A DNA stretch of 64,000 nucleotides, taken from contig WPIO01000010.1 of assembly GCA_009760855.2 (NCBI GenBank), positions 758,501 to 822,500 of the forward strand, read 5' to 3'. The notes under the pieces were generated by a model that did not search any database, had not been told where the DNA came from, and saw only the letters and a program-made list of their open reading frames with translations. Shown piece by piece: positions 1-27,900 of the stretch; positions within the stretch are counted from its first letter, which is position 1; every line of letters starts with the position of its first letter. A program made the translations under genes and the position numbers. This DNA is from Cristatella mucedo. Lineage: Eukaryota; Bryozoa; Phylactolaemata; Cristatellidae.

Positions 1-940
1 CATTGTCTGAAGCACGGAGCTGAGTTTTGTGAGATTAGCTTCTCAGGTGACCTCCGGGCTCTATGTTATCAGAATCCCCTTCCCCATACAAATGAAAGGT
101 GCTAATGACTATGCATATGCTTCGAATTTTGGCACATTTACGAGTATCTAGCAATGTATTCTCAATGCCAGACAGGCATCTCAGATGCAGTTGGTGCAGC
201 CCACCTGCTGGAGCCTATGCACTAACCGAAGATTTAAAAGATCCAAAAATACCGCCAGGCTGCCGATCCTACTAAAGATGATCTGCACGAACCACTGCTA
301 GGCAGCAGATGATGCTCCAGAATAAAGCATACTGCTGAATGCATGTACATGAAATCACAGTACCAATGCTGATGACAATAAAACATAAATGTAAAGCGCC
401 TAGAAAGAGATTAAGTTCTCTGAGGGCGCTTTATCAAGTGCAATATTATTATTATTATTATTATTATTATGGGTAATAGTGAGCATAGCCATGGCTCTAG
501 AGCTAAACCAGACATCAGCATTGGTGATTTGCTTTTGGAAGGGTTAGTTATAAAAGATAAGATCCAACGACCTGACTCGTTAAGCAAGCTAGCAGGCTAT
601 CACAGAAGATTTGAACTGATGTTGTCTTTTTAAACGAGCTGGTCAACATGCTATCTAAGATGATCAAAACAAGGACTTGGCTTTTTAAAGCAAGCTGGTT
701 GGTGAGCTACTATCAATGAGAAGACAACAAAATCCGTCGGCACATGATAACCACGGAGTACAATTTACTGCTGTGGCTATAAAATAATAAAGGCTTATCA
801 ACTCGTTTCAACTTTACAAGCTAACATGTCTGCATTTTGGACAACTAAGTTGATAAATATGTGTTGCGATTGAAGACTTCTTTGCAAAACGGTATGTAGC
901 AACGTGTTTCACGACTATAAAGAAGATGCAACCGACGATG
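1..940. other. ASPSCR1 intron, no coding exon recognised
   Basis: Both strands were read for the UBX domain expected downstream of the 980-1688 exon, and none was recognised. The interval holds an L2-type repeat tail at 360-470; the rest looks like unique intronic DNA. Confidence 0.5.
360..470 (+). repeat. L2-like LINE or L2-tailed SINE 3' tail
   Basis: The tail reads AAAGCGCCTAGAAAGAGATT, then AAGTTCTCTGAGGGCGCTTT, then a (ATT)n tract. The AGCGCC/GGGCGCT and AGAGA/TCTCT pairs can form a two-step stem-loop. The same tail ends the LINE copies at 17.7-19.2 and 53.9-55.0 kb. Confidence 0.75.
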
Positions 941-979
941 TGCTCAAAAACCTTTGACAAGGGCACACATATCACTTAC

Positions 980-16599
<15,620 letters not shown>

Positions 16600-17660
16600 G
16601 ACTGCCGTGCCTCGACGCGAGTTAGTCGTTAAGGAGTTGCTTTGAATTTTCTCGATGTAAAGGTGACTACACCAGTTTTCTGCATTTGAAAAATGCTAAG
16701 ACCTTTAGCTTAAGAAAATTATAAGTTAACTGAAGTGATTGATTTCAGTATTTAAGATAGTCCATAGGTTAAGGACGCTCGTTCAAACAGATTAACTAAG
16801 ACTGAGTAGATAGGAGGCTGGTACGATGCGAGACTCACCATCTAAACCAGGCTTTAGGGGGACACCTATGTTTTTAATAAGGGACGAATTAGACAATTGC
16901 GTTTCAAAATTTATTTTCCAGTTGGAAGTGTTAGCCCAAGATCATTCTTCCTAGCGCCCGGTTGTATACTCCTACGCGGCGATCAACGCGAGCTGCTGTG
17001 CTGCAGAGACTTGACTCAAGGGTTCGTGATCGGAAAACCTAACAAGCTGTATGCATGCAGAATATTAGAAATACGAGCGAAAAGAAGAATGCAGAGACAT
17101 GGTACGGACAGGCTGCTTATATGCACATAACGGTATGAAACAAATTTGTACTTTACCTTTATTCCTGGGTAGAAAGTGTTATTTCTCGATATCCTATGAT
17201 TAAATAGTATTTAAAAGACAAGTATTTCCCAAAAAAATTGTGTTGCGAGAAAAACGGGAAAATTGAGGTTTACATACTTTCCTGGCATATTGCAAGTGCA
17301 GCCAAAGGTCCGGTGTTTAATAAAAACGCGTATTTTCGTACGCAACGGATGTTTCGTACGTAATGGCGCAAGCAAACCAATTTCAATCGAACTCACTCAG
17401 ATTATCGTAAGAAAATAAAACTATGCAGCTTTGATGTGGCTGCCGATTATTGTTGATTACTAGATGAAGTTAAGTCTCGTTATTGATAAGTTGTTCTCGA
17501 TATTAATGCATCCGAATTAGTAATACATTTCACAGATAATACTTTCGGGTAATATAAATGTTAACATCAATACACAAGCCTTAACCAGTCTGGTTTAGCT
17601 CCAGCTGTCTAAATTGATACACATCTAAAAATTTTGAGATGGCTCTAAGAGCCATTTCAT
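16600..17660. other. Intergenic, upstream of ASPSCR1
   Basis: This is the left part of the divergent space between ASPSCR1 (minus) and ATP6V1D (plus). No ORF here is recognisable. A small hairpin with GAGATGGCT/AGCCATCTC arms lies near 17634-17673, just before the LINE insertion. Confidence 0.5.
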
Positions 17661-17664
17661 ATAT

Positions 17665-19160
17665 AGCCATCTCAGATCACTTCTCAAGTTGAAACTTCAA
17701 ACCTTGCTAGTGAGTTCCAGTCTGGCTTTAGAGCTAATCACTCCACAGAGTCAGCATTGCTTCGGGTGTACAACGACCTACTTAGGAATGCAGACATGGG
17801 TTGAGTTTGTCTGCTTGTTTTGCTTGATCATTCGGCAGCTTTTGAGGCTATCGATCACCAAGTTCTTCTAGAGCACCTCTCATCTTGCCTGGGCATCACT
17901 GCCACTGCCCTGCAATGGTTCAGGTGCTATCACAGTGGAAGACTCCACAGTATTGATGTGAATGAACAAAGATTATCCGAGGTACCTCTGAAAAATATGG
18001 GGTACCTCAGAGCTTCGTGCTAGGTCCGGTTCTTTTCATGGTTTATACTCTCCCTCTTGCCGATGTGATTGCCAAGCACAATCTAGGCTTTCTCTTCTAT
18101 GCGGATGACACTCAGTTGTATCTTTGCTTTCATCCCTCCCAGCCTTCGAGCACCTCGAATTTATTCATCCGCACATGGATGGCAGCAAATTTTCTTAAAT
18201 TGAATGATGATAAAACCAACTTACTAGTTGTGGACAAACCAAGTGTGATTCAGAAACTGGAAAGGCTGACGCTCAAAATCGGCACTGCCAGCAAATCTGT
18301 TGAATTTGCACGAAATCTAGGCGTCATGTTCCAAAGTGACTTTTCGTTAGACGACCACATCAGCTCCACAATCGAGTCTGCCTACTATCAGCTACATAAC
18401 ATTGCTAAAGTTCGAGCTTGTATAGATAAGGATACCACATCTAAATTGGTCCATGAATTTGTGACATCCCGTCTTGACTTCTGAAACTCACTGCTTGCTG
18501 GTCTACGGCCTGCGTAATCAGGCGCTTACAGTTGGTGCAAAACTCTGCAGCTAGGCTTGTCTTTTGTGAGAGGCACAGTTGCCACATTACACTACTTCTC
18601 GATGACATGCACTGGCTCCCAGTCAAGCAACGCATAGACTTCAAGGTTTTGTCACTCACTTTCAGGTCCCTCCATTCTTTGGCTCCAGGCCACCTATAAG
18701 ATCTACTCCCCCACCAGGCCAAGCATCGTATCACCTGCTTTTCTGAATCTAACTGTGTACCTATTCCCTGTACAAACCTCAAATCCTTTGGAGACCGTGC
18801 CTTTAGCTCGTGCGCTCTCAAAGCGTGGAGCTTACTCCTGACTTTCGGAACGACATCCCCTGACTTGACCACATAAAAAAAATTAAAAACGCACCTATTT
18901 AAGACAGCACTTTGTGGGCCCCTGTGGTTCGTCCTTGATGAGCTTATGCGTGCTGACACTGTGCATGCTGCCACTAACCACACTTGCATGCTGACCCTGT
19001 GCATGTCACATCTAACCACATTATTCATAGAGTTTATCAAGCATGATACCACTCATCATTCGATCGTGTTTCCTTTGCAGCAAATTAAAGCGCCCATAAA
19101 TTGATTGACTTCTTTGAAGGCAATTTACCAAGAGTATTATTATTATTATTATAATTCTCC
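17665..19160 (+). pseudogene. L2-like LINE, 5'-truncated, RT plus 3' tail
   Basis: It starts inside the reverse transcriptase (FQSGFRANHSTESALLRVYN in shifted frames). It then gives [32 protein letters not shown] with the YADD catalytic motif, and SARNLGV- and LDDHISST-like blocks. The C-terminal KSFGDRA block (frameshifted) and the (ATT)n tail at about 19135-19153 follow. At least three frameshifts make it inactive. It sits in the intergenic space between ASPSCR1 and ATP6V1D. Confidence 0.9.
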
Positions 19161-19719
19161 GAAGCCTCAAGCACAACAGATTGACAGCTCGAAGGGTTGG
19201 TCTTTTAATGCCGCACGACCATAGATTATGTTGTAACTTTTTTTCTAGTCATTATCATTCGAGCGCCGCGAATATGATCTCGGCAGTCGTTATCTCGCTG
19301 AGGTAGCACACCAATTTTTACATCGCCGCAGCGTTAGTCAAGCGTGTATACAGTACTTAACAACTCGCTTAGCCAAAGGCACTACGAGTGCATTTGGAAT
19401 TTCTCAGGATATTATCATCCACTCCGAAAGTGCTCATTCTACCTCGAAGTCGGCTGCGCGCTACGGCAGGTGTTAACACACAGCGACCAGCGCTTTCTCC
19501 GCGCTGTTGACCCAGAAAGCTCGCCTTTCTCCGCCCCTGGATGAGAGGACGCAGCGCATCCGGTTAGCGACGCTTGCAGACAACCGGGCGAAGCCGGCCC
19601 AGCCGGCCAGTTCAGCTTTTTCTTAGCCGGCAGGTCCGGCTGCGCGAAGCTGCGACAACCGGCCAAGGCGGTGACGGAGGTGCGACGGAGGGGCGACTCG
19701 GCTCTCTGCACAGCGGACC
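19160..19719. other. Upstream region of ATP6V1D
   Basis: The last 280 bases are GC-rich with several CpGs, as expected of a housekeeping promoter and 5' untranslated region. No TATA box was seen and no transcription start can be fixed from sequence. Confidence 0.45.
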
Positions 19720-20071
19720 ATGTCTGGCAAGGACAGGCTCAGCGTTTTTCCCTCGAGGATGGCTCTGCAGTTGATGAAAGGCCGTCTGAAAGGGGCGCAG
19801 AAAGGACACAGCCTGCTGAAGAAGAAAGCCGACGCTCTGACCATACGGTTTAGGCAAATACTCAGGAAGATTATAGATACGAAAGTGCTGATGGGCGAGG
19901 TCATGAAAGAGGCAGCCTTCGCTCTCGCCGAAGCCAAGTACACCATCGGCGGGCTGAACGTTACCGTCATCCAAAACGTCTCGAAAGCTACTACGACTAT
20001 CAAAAGCAGAAAAGACAACGTCGCTGGCGTCGCTCTACCTGTTTTTGAGGATTTTCATGATGGAAAAGGGG
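19720..20071 (+). CDS. ATP6V1D: ATP6V1D exon 1
   Basis: It encodes residues 1-117 plus one base, including the first long helix and the FHDGKG loop. The exon ends at GG|GTGAGT. Reading past the donor gives a short extension and a stop, which confirms the intron. Confidence 0.96.
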
Positions 20072-20578
20072 GTGAGTGCTGGCAAGTTTCTGACCAGGTC
20101 GCTAGCTGAAGCTGGCTGCCGACTTTACTGTGGCCGCGAGTAATCACTATATATCTCATATGCTGCTGCTGCTATCTGTCTTTTAGACTACGAGCTTACA
20201 GGACTTTCCCGCGGAGGGGAGAGAGTAGATCTCTTACGAAAGAACTACTCCAAAGCAATCGAACTACTCGTCAAGCTGGCTTCATTGCAGACATCATTCA
20301 TCACCTTGGATGAGGTGATAAAAATCACCAATCGCCGTGTGAATGCGATTGAGCACGTTGTAATACCGCGAATCGAGCGAACCCTATCGTATATCACGTC
20401 CGAGCTTGACGAGAATGAAAGAGAAGAGTTTTTTCGCTTGAAGAAGATACAGCAGAAGAAGAAAATTTTAAAGGACAAGGAGGAAAAGCTGAAAGCAGCA
20501 AGAAAGTTGGCTGCTGCGGCCTCAGAGCATGTACCTAATCTGATGGAGGATACTCATGATGATGACATCTTGTTCTAG
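19720..20578 (+). CDS. ATP6V1D: V-type proton ATPase subunit D
   Basis: Subunit D forms the central rotor shaft of the V1 sector with subunit F, transmitting ATP hydrolysis to proton pumping across endomembranes. Two exons (19720-20071 and 20187-20578) join in phase through a 115-base intron (donor GGG|GTGAGT, acceptor TCTTTTAG|AC). The spliced product is 247 residues, the same length as the vertebrate protein. Hallmarks are the start [16 protein letters not shown], then [15 protein letters not shown], the shaft motif [20 protein letters not shown], and [18 protein letters not shown]. The C-terminus ends in an acidic tail. Two long alpha-helical stretches dominate, as the family requires. The start ATG has A at -3. 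The gene is divergent from ASPSCR1 and converges with the opsin gene 0.9 kb away. No breaks were seen. Confidence 0.97.
20187..20578 (+). CDS. ATP6V1D: ATP6V1D exon 2 (stop codon)
   Basis: It follows CTGTCTTTTAG. The junction codon becomes Asp, giving [20 protein letters not shown] across the splice. It carries the conserved rotor helix and ends in DDDILF and TAG. Confidence 0.96.
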
Positions 20579-21474
20579 CTTACATTTTTTCGTGGTCCAT
20601 CCCGTTGTCATTTACATGGCAAAACATGACCTGTGACGTTGTGCATTTGCTTACATGGCATGATTGTAGGTGCCCTCGACTAAGGTAGCAAGCACTTTCA
20701 GACCTTTCATTAATACAGTCACTATTCAATGGCCATGTTGTTCCGACATGGACACAGCTATCCAGTATACGAGGTCTGTGAACATGCCTTTGTAACTTGA
20801 ATTATGGCCTATGTTTGTGATTATGATGTGAAGTGGCAGCTGAGCACTCTTCTATTTTCCTTCACAGCCAGATTTCTGTGCACATTAATGTGGCATTGCG
20901 GCTTCGTTGATGTGACTGGCCAGGCAGCCAACAAGCTAAATGTTTGCACAGCCTGACATACTGCTAAGTTGTGGGACTGCACAGCTGTACATGGCGCACG
21001 AAGAAAACAGCAGTCGAGTTAACAGTTGTGTATGCAAGCTCAGCTCTTCAATTTCAAAAATCAATAATACTAGTACCAATGAAGGTTGACTGTTTTATTA
21101 AAAAATCGGTAGTACCTCTAAGCATCTCAGCATCTCTAAGCATCTCATCTAAGTACCTGATAGCAGTAGCATCTCTTAAGTGTAAACACTGCTGCATGTC
21201 AGATTTATTTGTACACCAGCAGCTACTTGCACGTTGCTCAGGTCCAAATCCACGAAAGCTAAAACAACGAGTTGAACAAGGTACACAGCCTTAGCACTCA
21301 CCCTACTACTGACGCCAACGTGTCTGCCGTGATTTTATCGAAAAGCAGCTTACTCGTGACGCTTAATTTACGAAGCACAAAAGTCTTGCTGAAGTCACCT
21401 ACTACTGCTACAGTCGGAACAGTACTAATGCCTGACCCACGTTCGAATCAGGAGTTGAGACGGTGGGGTCCTGG
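20579..21474. other. Intergenic between convergent genes
   Basis: Stops of ATP6V1D (+) and the opsin (-) are about 900 bases apart. No ORF of note. Candidate polyadenylation signals for both directions are listed separately. Confidence 0.6.
21094..21102. promoter_or_regulatory. Overlapping poly(A) signals on both strands
   Basis: TTTATTAAA reads AATAAA on the minus strand (opsin, 376 bases after its stop) and ATTAAA on the plus strand (ATP6V1D, 519 bases after its stop). A second minus-strand AATAAA is at 21204-21209. Hexamer match only; cleavage sites are not shown. Confidence 0.35.
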
Positions 21475-21687
21475 TTAGTCATTTCCTTTTTCGATCGAGT
21501 GGTGCTTGTACACAGCTATGCAGCGCTTGTATACGAGCGGATGTAGAATGGCCGTAGTCTTGGTGAACACTGGAATGGCAGCCAGCACCCCCAGAGGCAC
21601 AGACCGGCCGGTCAAGATCACCCATGCATAGCCACCAGCGTAGCCAGCATACTGAAACGTGGTAGTCAGCACCAGAGCGGCAGCTGC
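21475..21687 (-). CDS. Opsin exon 6 (helices 6-7, stop)
   Basis: The acceptor is CGTTCGCAG|GCAGC. It encodes helix 6 (ALVLTTTFQYAGYAGGYAWV) and helix 7 with AAIPVFTKTTAILHPLVYKR. A short basic tail ends EKGND and TAA. The Lys within PVFTK aligns with the retinal Schiff-base lysine. Confidence 0.9.
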   Translation of the reverse strand, partial: AAAALVLTTTFQYAGYAGGYAWVILTGRSVPLGVLAAIPVFTKTTAILHPLVYKRCIAVYKHHSIEKGND

Positions 21688-24600
21688 CTGCGAACGAAAC
21701 ATGCAAAAACAAGAACGAAAGCTGTTATGAGACTGACCCGGCGACAACCTGCTTGCTCAAAGAGTCACGAATCAAGAGATGCAGACAAGTCTGGAGCCTT
21801 GATGCAGGCATGCGGCAGCAGCATGACCACTCGCCGTCAACGACCGTCCCACCAGCTCAAGCAGCAGCCCAAAACCGAGGCAAACGCAGGCAGGGTGAGC
21901 TAGAGAGCTGACCACGTGTCGGCCAGAGACGGCGATCAGGGTCAGAGTTTATGGTTCAAAGAAGACGGCGAGCAGAGTCTGCTTCAGCATTCCGATTCAG
22001 CGTGCCAGCCACAGAGCCTCTCAAAGTAGAAAGGCAACTCTGCTCGGTGGTGACGCAGGCTTCGGCCACTGCTGCTCGAGTTGGCTACGTAAGTGACTGC
22101 AACTGCAGCTGAGGCTGTTGCTGCCACCATCCTCTGCTGCCACTGACGTCCGAATCGTGTAGGTCCACTCGTGCATGTGCCTCCACAGGCTGTCAAACTC
22201 ATTACCCCTAGCCCGTGATGACGTGAGCACAACAAGCACTTCCATTAATACTTTTTGCGTCGAGAAGTGACCGTGTGCAAGCTCTGTGCACGCACAATAG
22301 TGAACATAGCACAAATAAGCTTTGTGGGGTACAGCCCTGGCCGCTTAGTGACTGCTGTGGCAGTGTCAACGGCTTGCTACTGCTGGAGCAAATGGCACCA
22401 CCTGAGCTTTCCAACAGCACCACTACACAGTGCAGCCCAGCGATCAGTGGTACATCATGCTGGACGCTGAATAGAGTGAATGGACGCTGAATGGAGTGCA
22501 TTGCACTGCACGAGCACCAGATCTCGACTGGGAGCCGAGAAGGGATCACGGCACGCCACAGGTATCGACTGGGAAAAGTACGAAGCGAGCGAGATGACGG
22601 TCAACTAAGGCGGTTCTGGGACATATGCAGTGGCACTTCCTAGCTGTATAGCTGGGCACTCTGTAGCCGAGCGCTGCAGGCATGCAAAAATCAAACGACT
22701 ACGGTAGCTGCTTGCACTGCACTGTGGGCGGAAGGAGCGTAGTCACGTGACGTCAGCGCCTAGAGCTCAAAGGCTCCCGAGCTCTCGATGCACGTTTTCG
22801 ACCAACTCCTCAGTCAGTTATTGCATGCGGTCTGGGGGCCCCCATCCCCCAGCAATATCTGCATCAGCGAGAAAATGTGCTTCCTCTGGCCTTTGACTGC
22901 CACCCACCCGATTGTTGGCCCACACCAGAGCGTGGACACGTCCACTCCAGGCGGGCACTGCCAGTTAGTTTGCTGCTGCCACGTGCTGCCGAAGAGAAGT
23001 CTCGGAGGAACAGGAACAGGAACTGGCTTGAGATGCTGCCTCGGGCTTCCTCTGCTTTTTGCAGAAGACGACGAAAAAAAGGCAGCCGTTGGGGCGCCAT
23101 GAAGGGAGGACACTTCGAAGGCTTTTAGTCAATGGACTACTCGGGCAAGCAGTAGCAGTCACGTGGGCCCCTTAGCTAACCGGTGACTAGCATGCACGAA
23201 GCCTTTTGTCTCATACTGCCGCGCCTCAGCAGCACCGAAGCACGGCATCAGTTGCACTAGCAGTGCAACAGAGCATCGGCAGCACCCAGTTACCCAGGGC
23301 AGCGGCAGGTCGTGGATGGCGCATGGCTCAAGAGCCGAATGCAGCCGACACTGACACGGATGGTGGTTACGCTAGCAGCGGGCAACCGGTCAGGGCAAGC
23401 TCTCTGAAGCTGAATTCCAAACAAGGCTCGGCGATGCTTAGTTGTCACACCTACGAGGTAGGGAACAAAACGCTCTGCTGACAACCTGCTGCCCACAAGC
23501 AATACATGGATACATGGTGGCCTGCTAATCTGAGGGGGGGGGCTCCATCAGTCGGCTGGCAACCTACTAGCTACACAGGGAGGAGCAGCCGAGCCAAGTC
23601 GTCAATTGTCTATGACTTTTAATGATGGCTGCACTGTCACGGCTCGTGCCAAGAGCATGATGTGCTATTCAAAAATTGTCGATCGGTCTAAGCTGCAGCA
23701 CCTTTTATCTCAGCATCAGACAGCTGCTTTTCTTATCAGTGCCAGTGCCGCTGTGTACCACGACCAGGTGGCGGATACAAAGGCAGTGGCCAGCAGGCTA
23801 GATGCACTGGCAAATTAACTTTGATTTTTAACGACATCACTGTGATTTGTCATTGTGCTTTCTCTCTGACAGATGTTGTCGTGACGTCAGGAGCAACGAC
23901 TACTATTTTTGAGGCTTTTGTTCTTAACAGCCACTAGTCTGACAAGGCACAACCCCAAATGATCACTGGTTGCCGACCTTGCTGTATACATCTTTTCCAA
24001 CTTGTACAGAGATACTAGCCCACAAAACGTGTTCAGCTCGTGCTGTCGCTAATGCAATCTGCTGCTGCAGTCTGTTTGTCGGTAGCTCTTTTGCATCCCC
24101 CATCTTCCACCACCCCGGTAGCACAGCAAGCTTTTGGACGACATCATTGATAACGATACCTAATATCTGGCTGTTGAGAGTCCACGAATTAATAACACAG
24201 TTTCATATGTTCTAATTAGCGATTGCTGTAGTGAGCACAAGTATCAAGCCTAACCGTATCTGCATAAGTACTTTGCGACATCTATCACGAACACTTGATC
24301 ACATCTAAAAACCTTTTGATCCAGCAACACTCTATAATGCTAATAATAATAATATTAATAATAGTATAGCCACATCGGAGAACTTAATCTCTTTCTAGGC
24401 ATGCTATCCGTTTACCTGCAAGATTTCATTTAATGTGTACTCTGAGATGCTGCTTTAGGTACAAAGCTTATGGGGCCACTCCTCTGTCAGCTCCTAGCCT
24501 GGCAGAGCTTAGGCCGGAGCCTCCAAGGCCGGGGAAAAAATCCTAGCTGATTAAACAGCCTCTTTTTGTATAGCGACAGAAGTGCCTTTACGGCTATCAC

Positions 24601-24890
24601 CACCGCTTGCAGTGGCGATAAAGAATCACCCACTGCAGGAATCGAACCCACAACCTCAGGACCAGGACGTGAAAGCAACTGCCTTACCTGGTGTGCCATC
24701 ACGGCTACGCCGTTGCTATATTAGTGGTCAAAGTATGTCATTCAGCACGTGAGCTCTACCTCACGTGAGCCACGCATGACTTAGTCTCTTGATCTGCAAT
24801 GAGTGCATAGTAAAGAGAGACAGAGAAAGAGACACACGCGGATACACGCATACAGATAAAACAGAGAGACGTAGAGATAAGACGTACAGA

Positions 24891-24974
<84 letters not shown>

Positions 24975-27900
24975 TCATAGAGCTGGAATTTCTCGATCTC
25001 TTTTGCTTTAGCCAGATAGAGAGAGGCCAGGCCTTATGCTATAGAATGAGAACTGTTGGCCCGATTGAAGGAATTCTTGGTGCTTCCTGAACGTTTTCTC
25101 ATAGGCTGGATAACACACGGTTACAACTAATACAACATCCCGTGCTTTGCTGCAGTAACACTAGCTTTATCAACAGTTTTAAAGTACTTACAGCAGTAAA
25201 AGGATCAAAACGCGTTTTGTGGTTCTTCCAAAGCAGCAGAGCCAAAACACCGCTGATGCACAGCGGCACACCGAATCCAAAAAGGGTCATGTACGTGGTG
25301 AACGGCGCCGACTTGTACCAGATCACTGTGCACGTGTAGCCTGCAGGCTCGTAGCCGACCCTGCAACGACAAAAAGTGCACGATCGAAAAGTACTCTCTA
25401 ATAAGAGTGGTCGCAGCAGCATGAAAAGGCAGCACTACCACAGCCGTGGCACCAGGTGCTTGTTCCAGCCATCACGTGGGTACGAGTAAATGCAAAGTGT
25501 CCCGTGAGCGCTGCCTGCCTACACACCCCTCACCCAAGCTCATGTCGAATGCCTGCACAGGCAGCCAGAGGGCTGTACTCTGTGTATAGTGGCAGCAGCA
25601 GCAGACCAGTAATGCAGTTTGCAGTAGACACTTGCAGCCAAACTGCCATTACTGCTTTGACATCGGCTGCAGCCATAGAGTACAGCCACCGATTTCTGGC
25701 TACCGTTCAACGCTAGCGATGCGAGTTTTGCAATAGCCATAGGGCACTGGCACATGAGCCGAGGGCTGCACACTGAAGTCACATGCTCGGTCGCTCGCCT
25801 GACTGCGCGAGCTCGACGGGCTCAACGGGCTGCTCACAGATGCCGATCTCATGGGCATCCTGCCTATGTACTCTCTTGCAGCTCTCGCTTGAGGTACCTC
25901 TTGAAGCGCAGATGCCAAGGGCGCGGCCACCGCCGCTGCAGCAGATACTCACTCAGCCCAGCCGTTGACGGCAGCCAAACCCCAGAACAGGCCGTTGGCC
26001 CAAGCCAGAAGCAGTTGGATGTCGTACGACACGTCCTTTCGGTCTAGAAACGCGAGCGCTAATAAGCCAAAGGTGCACGACTCAGCGCGCACGGACAGCT
26101 CATGACGGCGCCAATGGAGAGCAGCTGCCGGCCTGGCGCCGCCGGCAGGCAGGCAACCGACCTTTTTTTGGGTGTACACTTCGATCGTACTCTCCCCACA
26201 GGCACGCGGCCAGGTTGCCCACTGCCGATATGGCTCCGAACTTGCTCATGAAGGTGTACACTGTGCACCACAAGTTGCCGAGAGCCCATCTGAAAAGCGG
26301 TGCCAGCTGGCATGATGGATGGATGCTGGCAAGGCGCTTGCATGCTCCAGGAATCCCTGGGCCATGCGGGCGGCAATCGAAAGTACTACAAGGTGAAGGC
26401 CAGCTCATGGGGCAACATGGCAAGCTCTGCATCAGACTAGCAGTGGAAAGAAGGGATCAGCAGCTGATTCCGAAGCCTCGTTTATAACACAGCAGCAGAC
26501 AAACCTGCACAACTTTCACCGCTGCTTGCAGCAGATAAAATAGATTGGCTCTGTGCAAGACTCGAAGCCCACGACCTGCACCGTGATGCGAAAGCACTTC
26601 ACCACTAAGAGAGCTGCTGGCTGACCTACGCCGCCTCAGGTGCCACGCACCACTGCCGGCCCAAAAGTACGTTACTGCAGACAGCACTGCAGACATATCT
26701 TCTATTCGGGCACTGCCGCTCCCTCGAAAGTTCGAATGGCAGCAGCAAATATACAAAGGGCAATATGGCAGGGGGATCGCTGTAATGGGCAAGTGATAGC
26801 TACCAGTTCGGGCAGCTAGCTTTCACTGCTCGTGGTTCTTATCCACCTGCTGTGTTTAATGGTCATGACCATACAATAATGACGACAAAGTCATTAAGCA
26901 AAGCAAAGTACTTGACACTCTTTGTGTATTAATCGGGTACCTGCCTATCCATCTTGGCCATTAAAAAAAGCATTTTGACACAGAAAGTTGAAATGCTGAT
27001 AATGACAGTATTCAACAGAGAAGGACACGAATTGACTTTCAGGAAAAATCCAAAAACAACACAAATAGCAGACGCAATCTCTGCACTGTCTGCTCGTCTT
27101 TGTGGACTTTTGGACTGCACTGTGCGCCAACTAAACTCTACGGACAACCGCTGAGCCCTGCTACTAGCTACACCAGTCAAGCAACCTACTGTAGGCAACA
27201 CACTGTTCTGGCCCTGAGTTCCTCTTTACATTTAAATCTTAGGCAAGGACCTAAGGACTAAGGTGTGTAAACTTTTTGGGCTAGCACTGCATATATGCAT
27301 CTTGCAGTACATTTTAGCAGTGGCAAACCTGTCCTTCAGAGCCAAGCTTTTGAGGTGCCGGTCCTCCCTCGAGAGGTTACTCTTGGGTGACCGGATCACG
27401 GCAGTGCCTCTTGCTACCCCATAGTTCAGATGTTTCTTAATAATGCTACTAACAGTAACCTCTGAGATCTTCAGCTGCCTCGCGGTTTCTAGGTTTTAAT
27501 GGCCATCTCTGTGCAGCGACATCAAAACTGTGCTCTTGTACCCTCAGAAAGGTGTGCAACTGGCAGCACGTTCTGTTTTTTGTACCTTTCGTCTCTATGC
27601 AGGGGCTGGCCTCGAGAGGTCAAGGAAACATACGGGTACCTTAGCTCATGATTGGCCTAGGCATCGTCTGTCACGAAATGGGCCAAAATGGGTTCTGTTG
27701 GATGGCATCCAAGAGGGGGGGAGAGGGGGGGCATACAGTCACGTGACAACATATCCCCCAACTGTTTACATGGGACCGGTTGACCCGATTGACTCGGTTG
27801 CCGACGAATGCAGTTACATACTAAGCCAAGCACAGCAAACTGAAGCTTAGTGCACAATTGTACTGACAGATTTTTACATTTTAATAATTAGTAGATTAAT

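Larger units (their letters stand above)
21688..25191. other. Opsin intron 5
   Basis: 3.5 kb with no recognised exon. It contains an L2 tail (minus), a family A SINE and a GA microsatellite. Several ORFs at 22.0-23.5 kb have no recognisable homology and are probably chance. Confidence 0.6.

Noticed and set aside
22000-23500. Cluster of overlapping ORFs of 60-113 codons on both strands
   Set aside because: They lie inside opsin intron 5, overlap each other on both strands, and show no recognisable domain or splice continuity.
26010-26058. Downstream acceptor (TTTCTAG|ACC) for opsin exon 4
   Set aside because: Also in phase, but it shortens cytoplasmic loop 2 by five residues relative to RGR; the upstream AG gives equal length.
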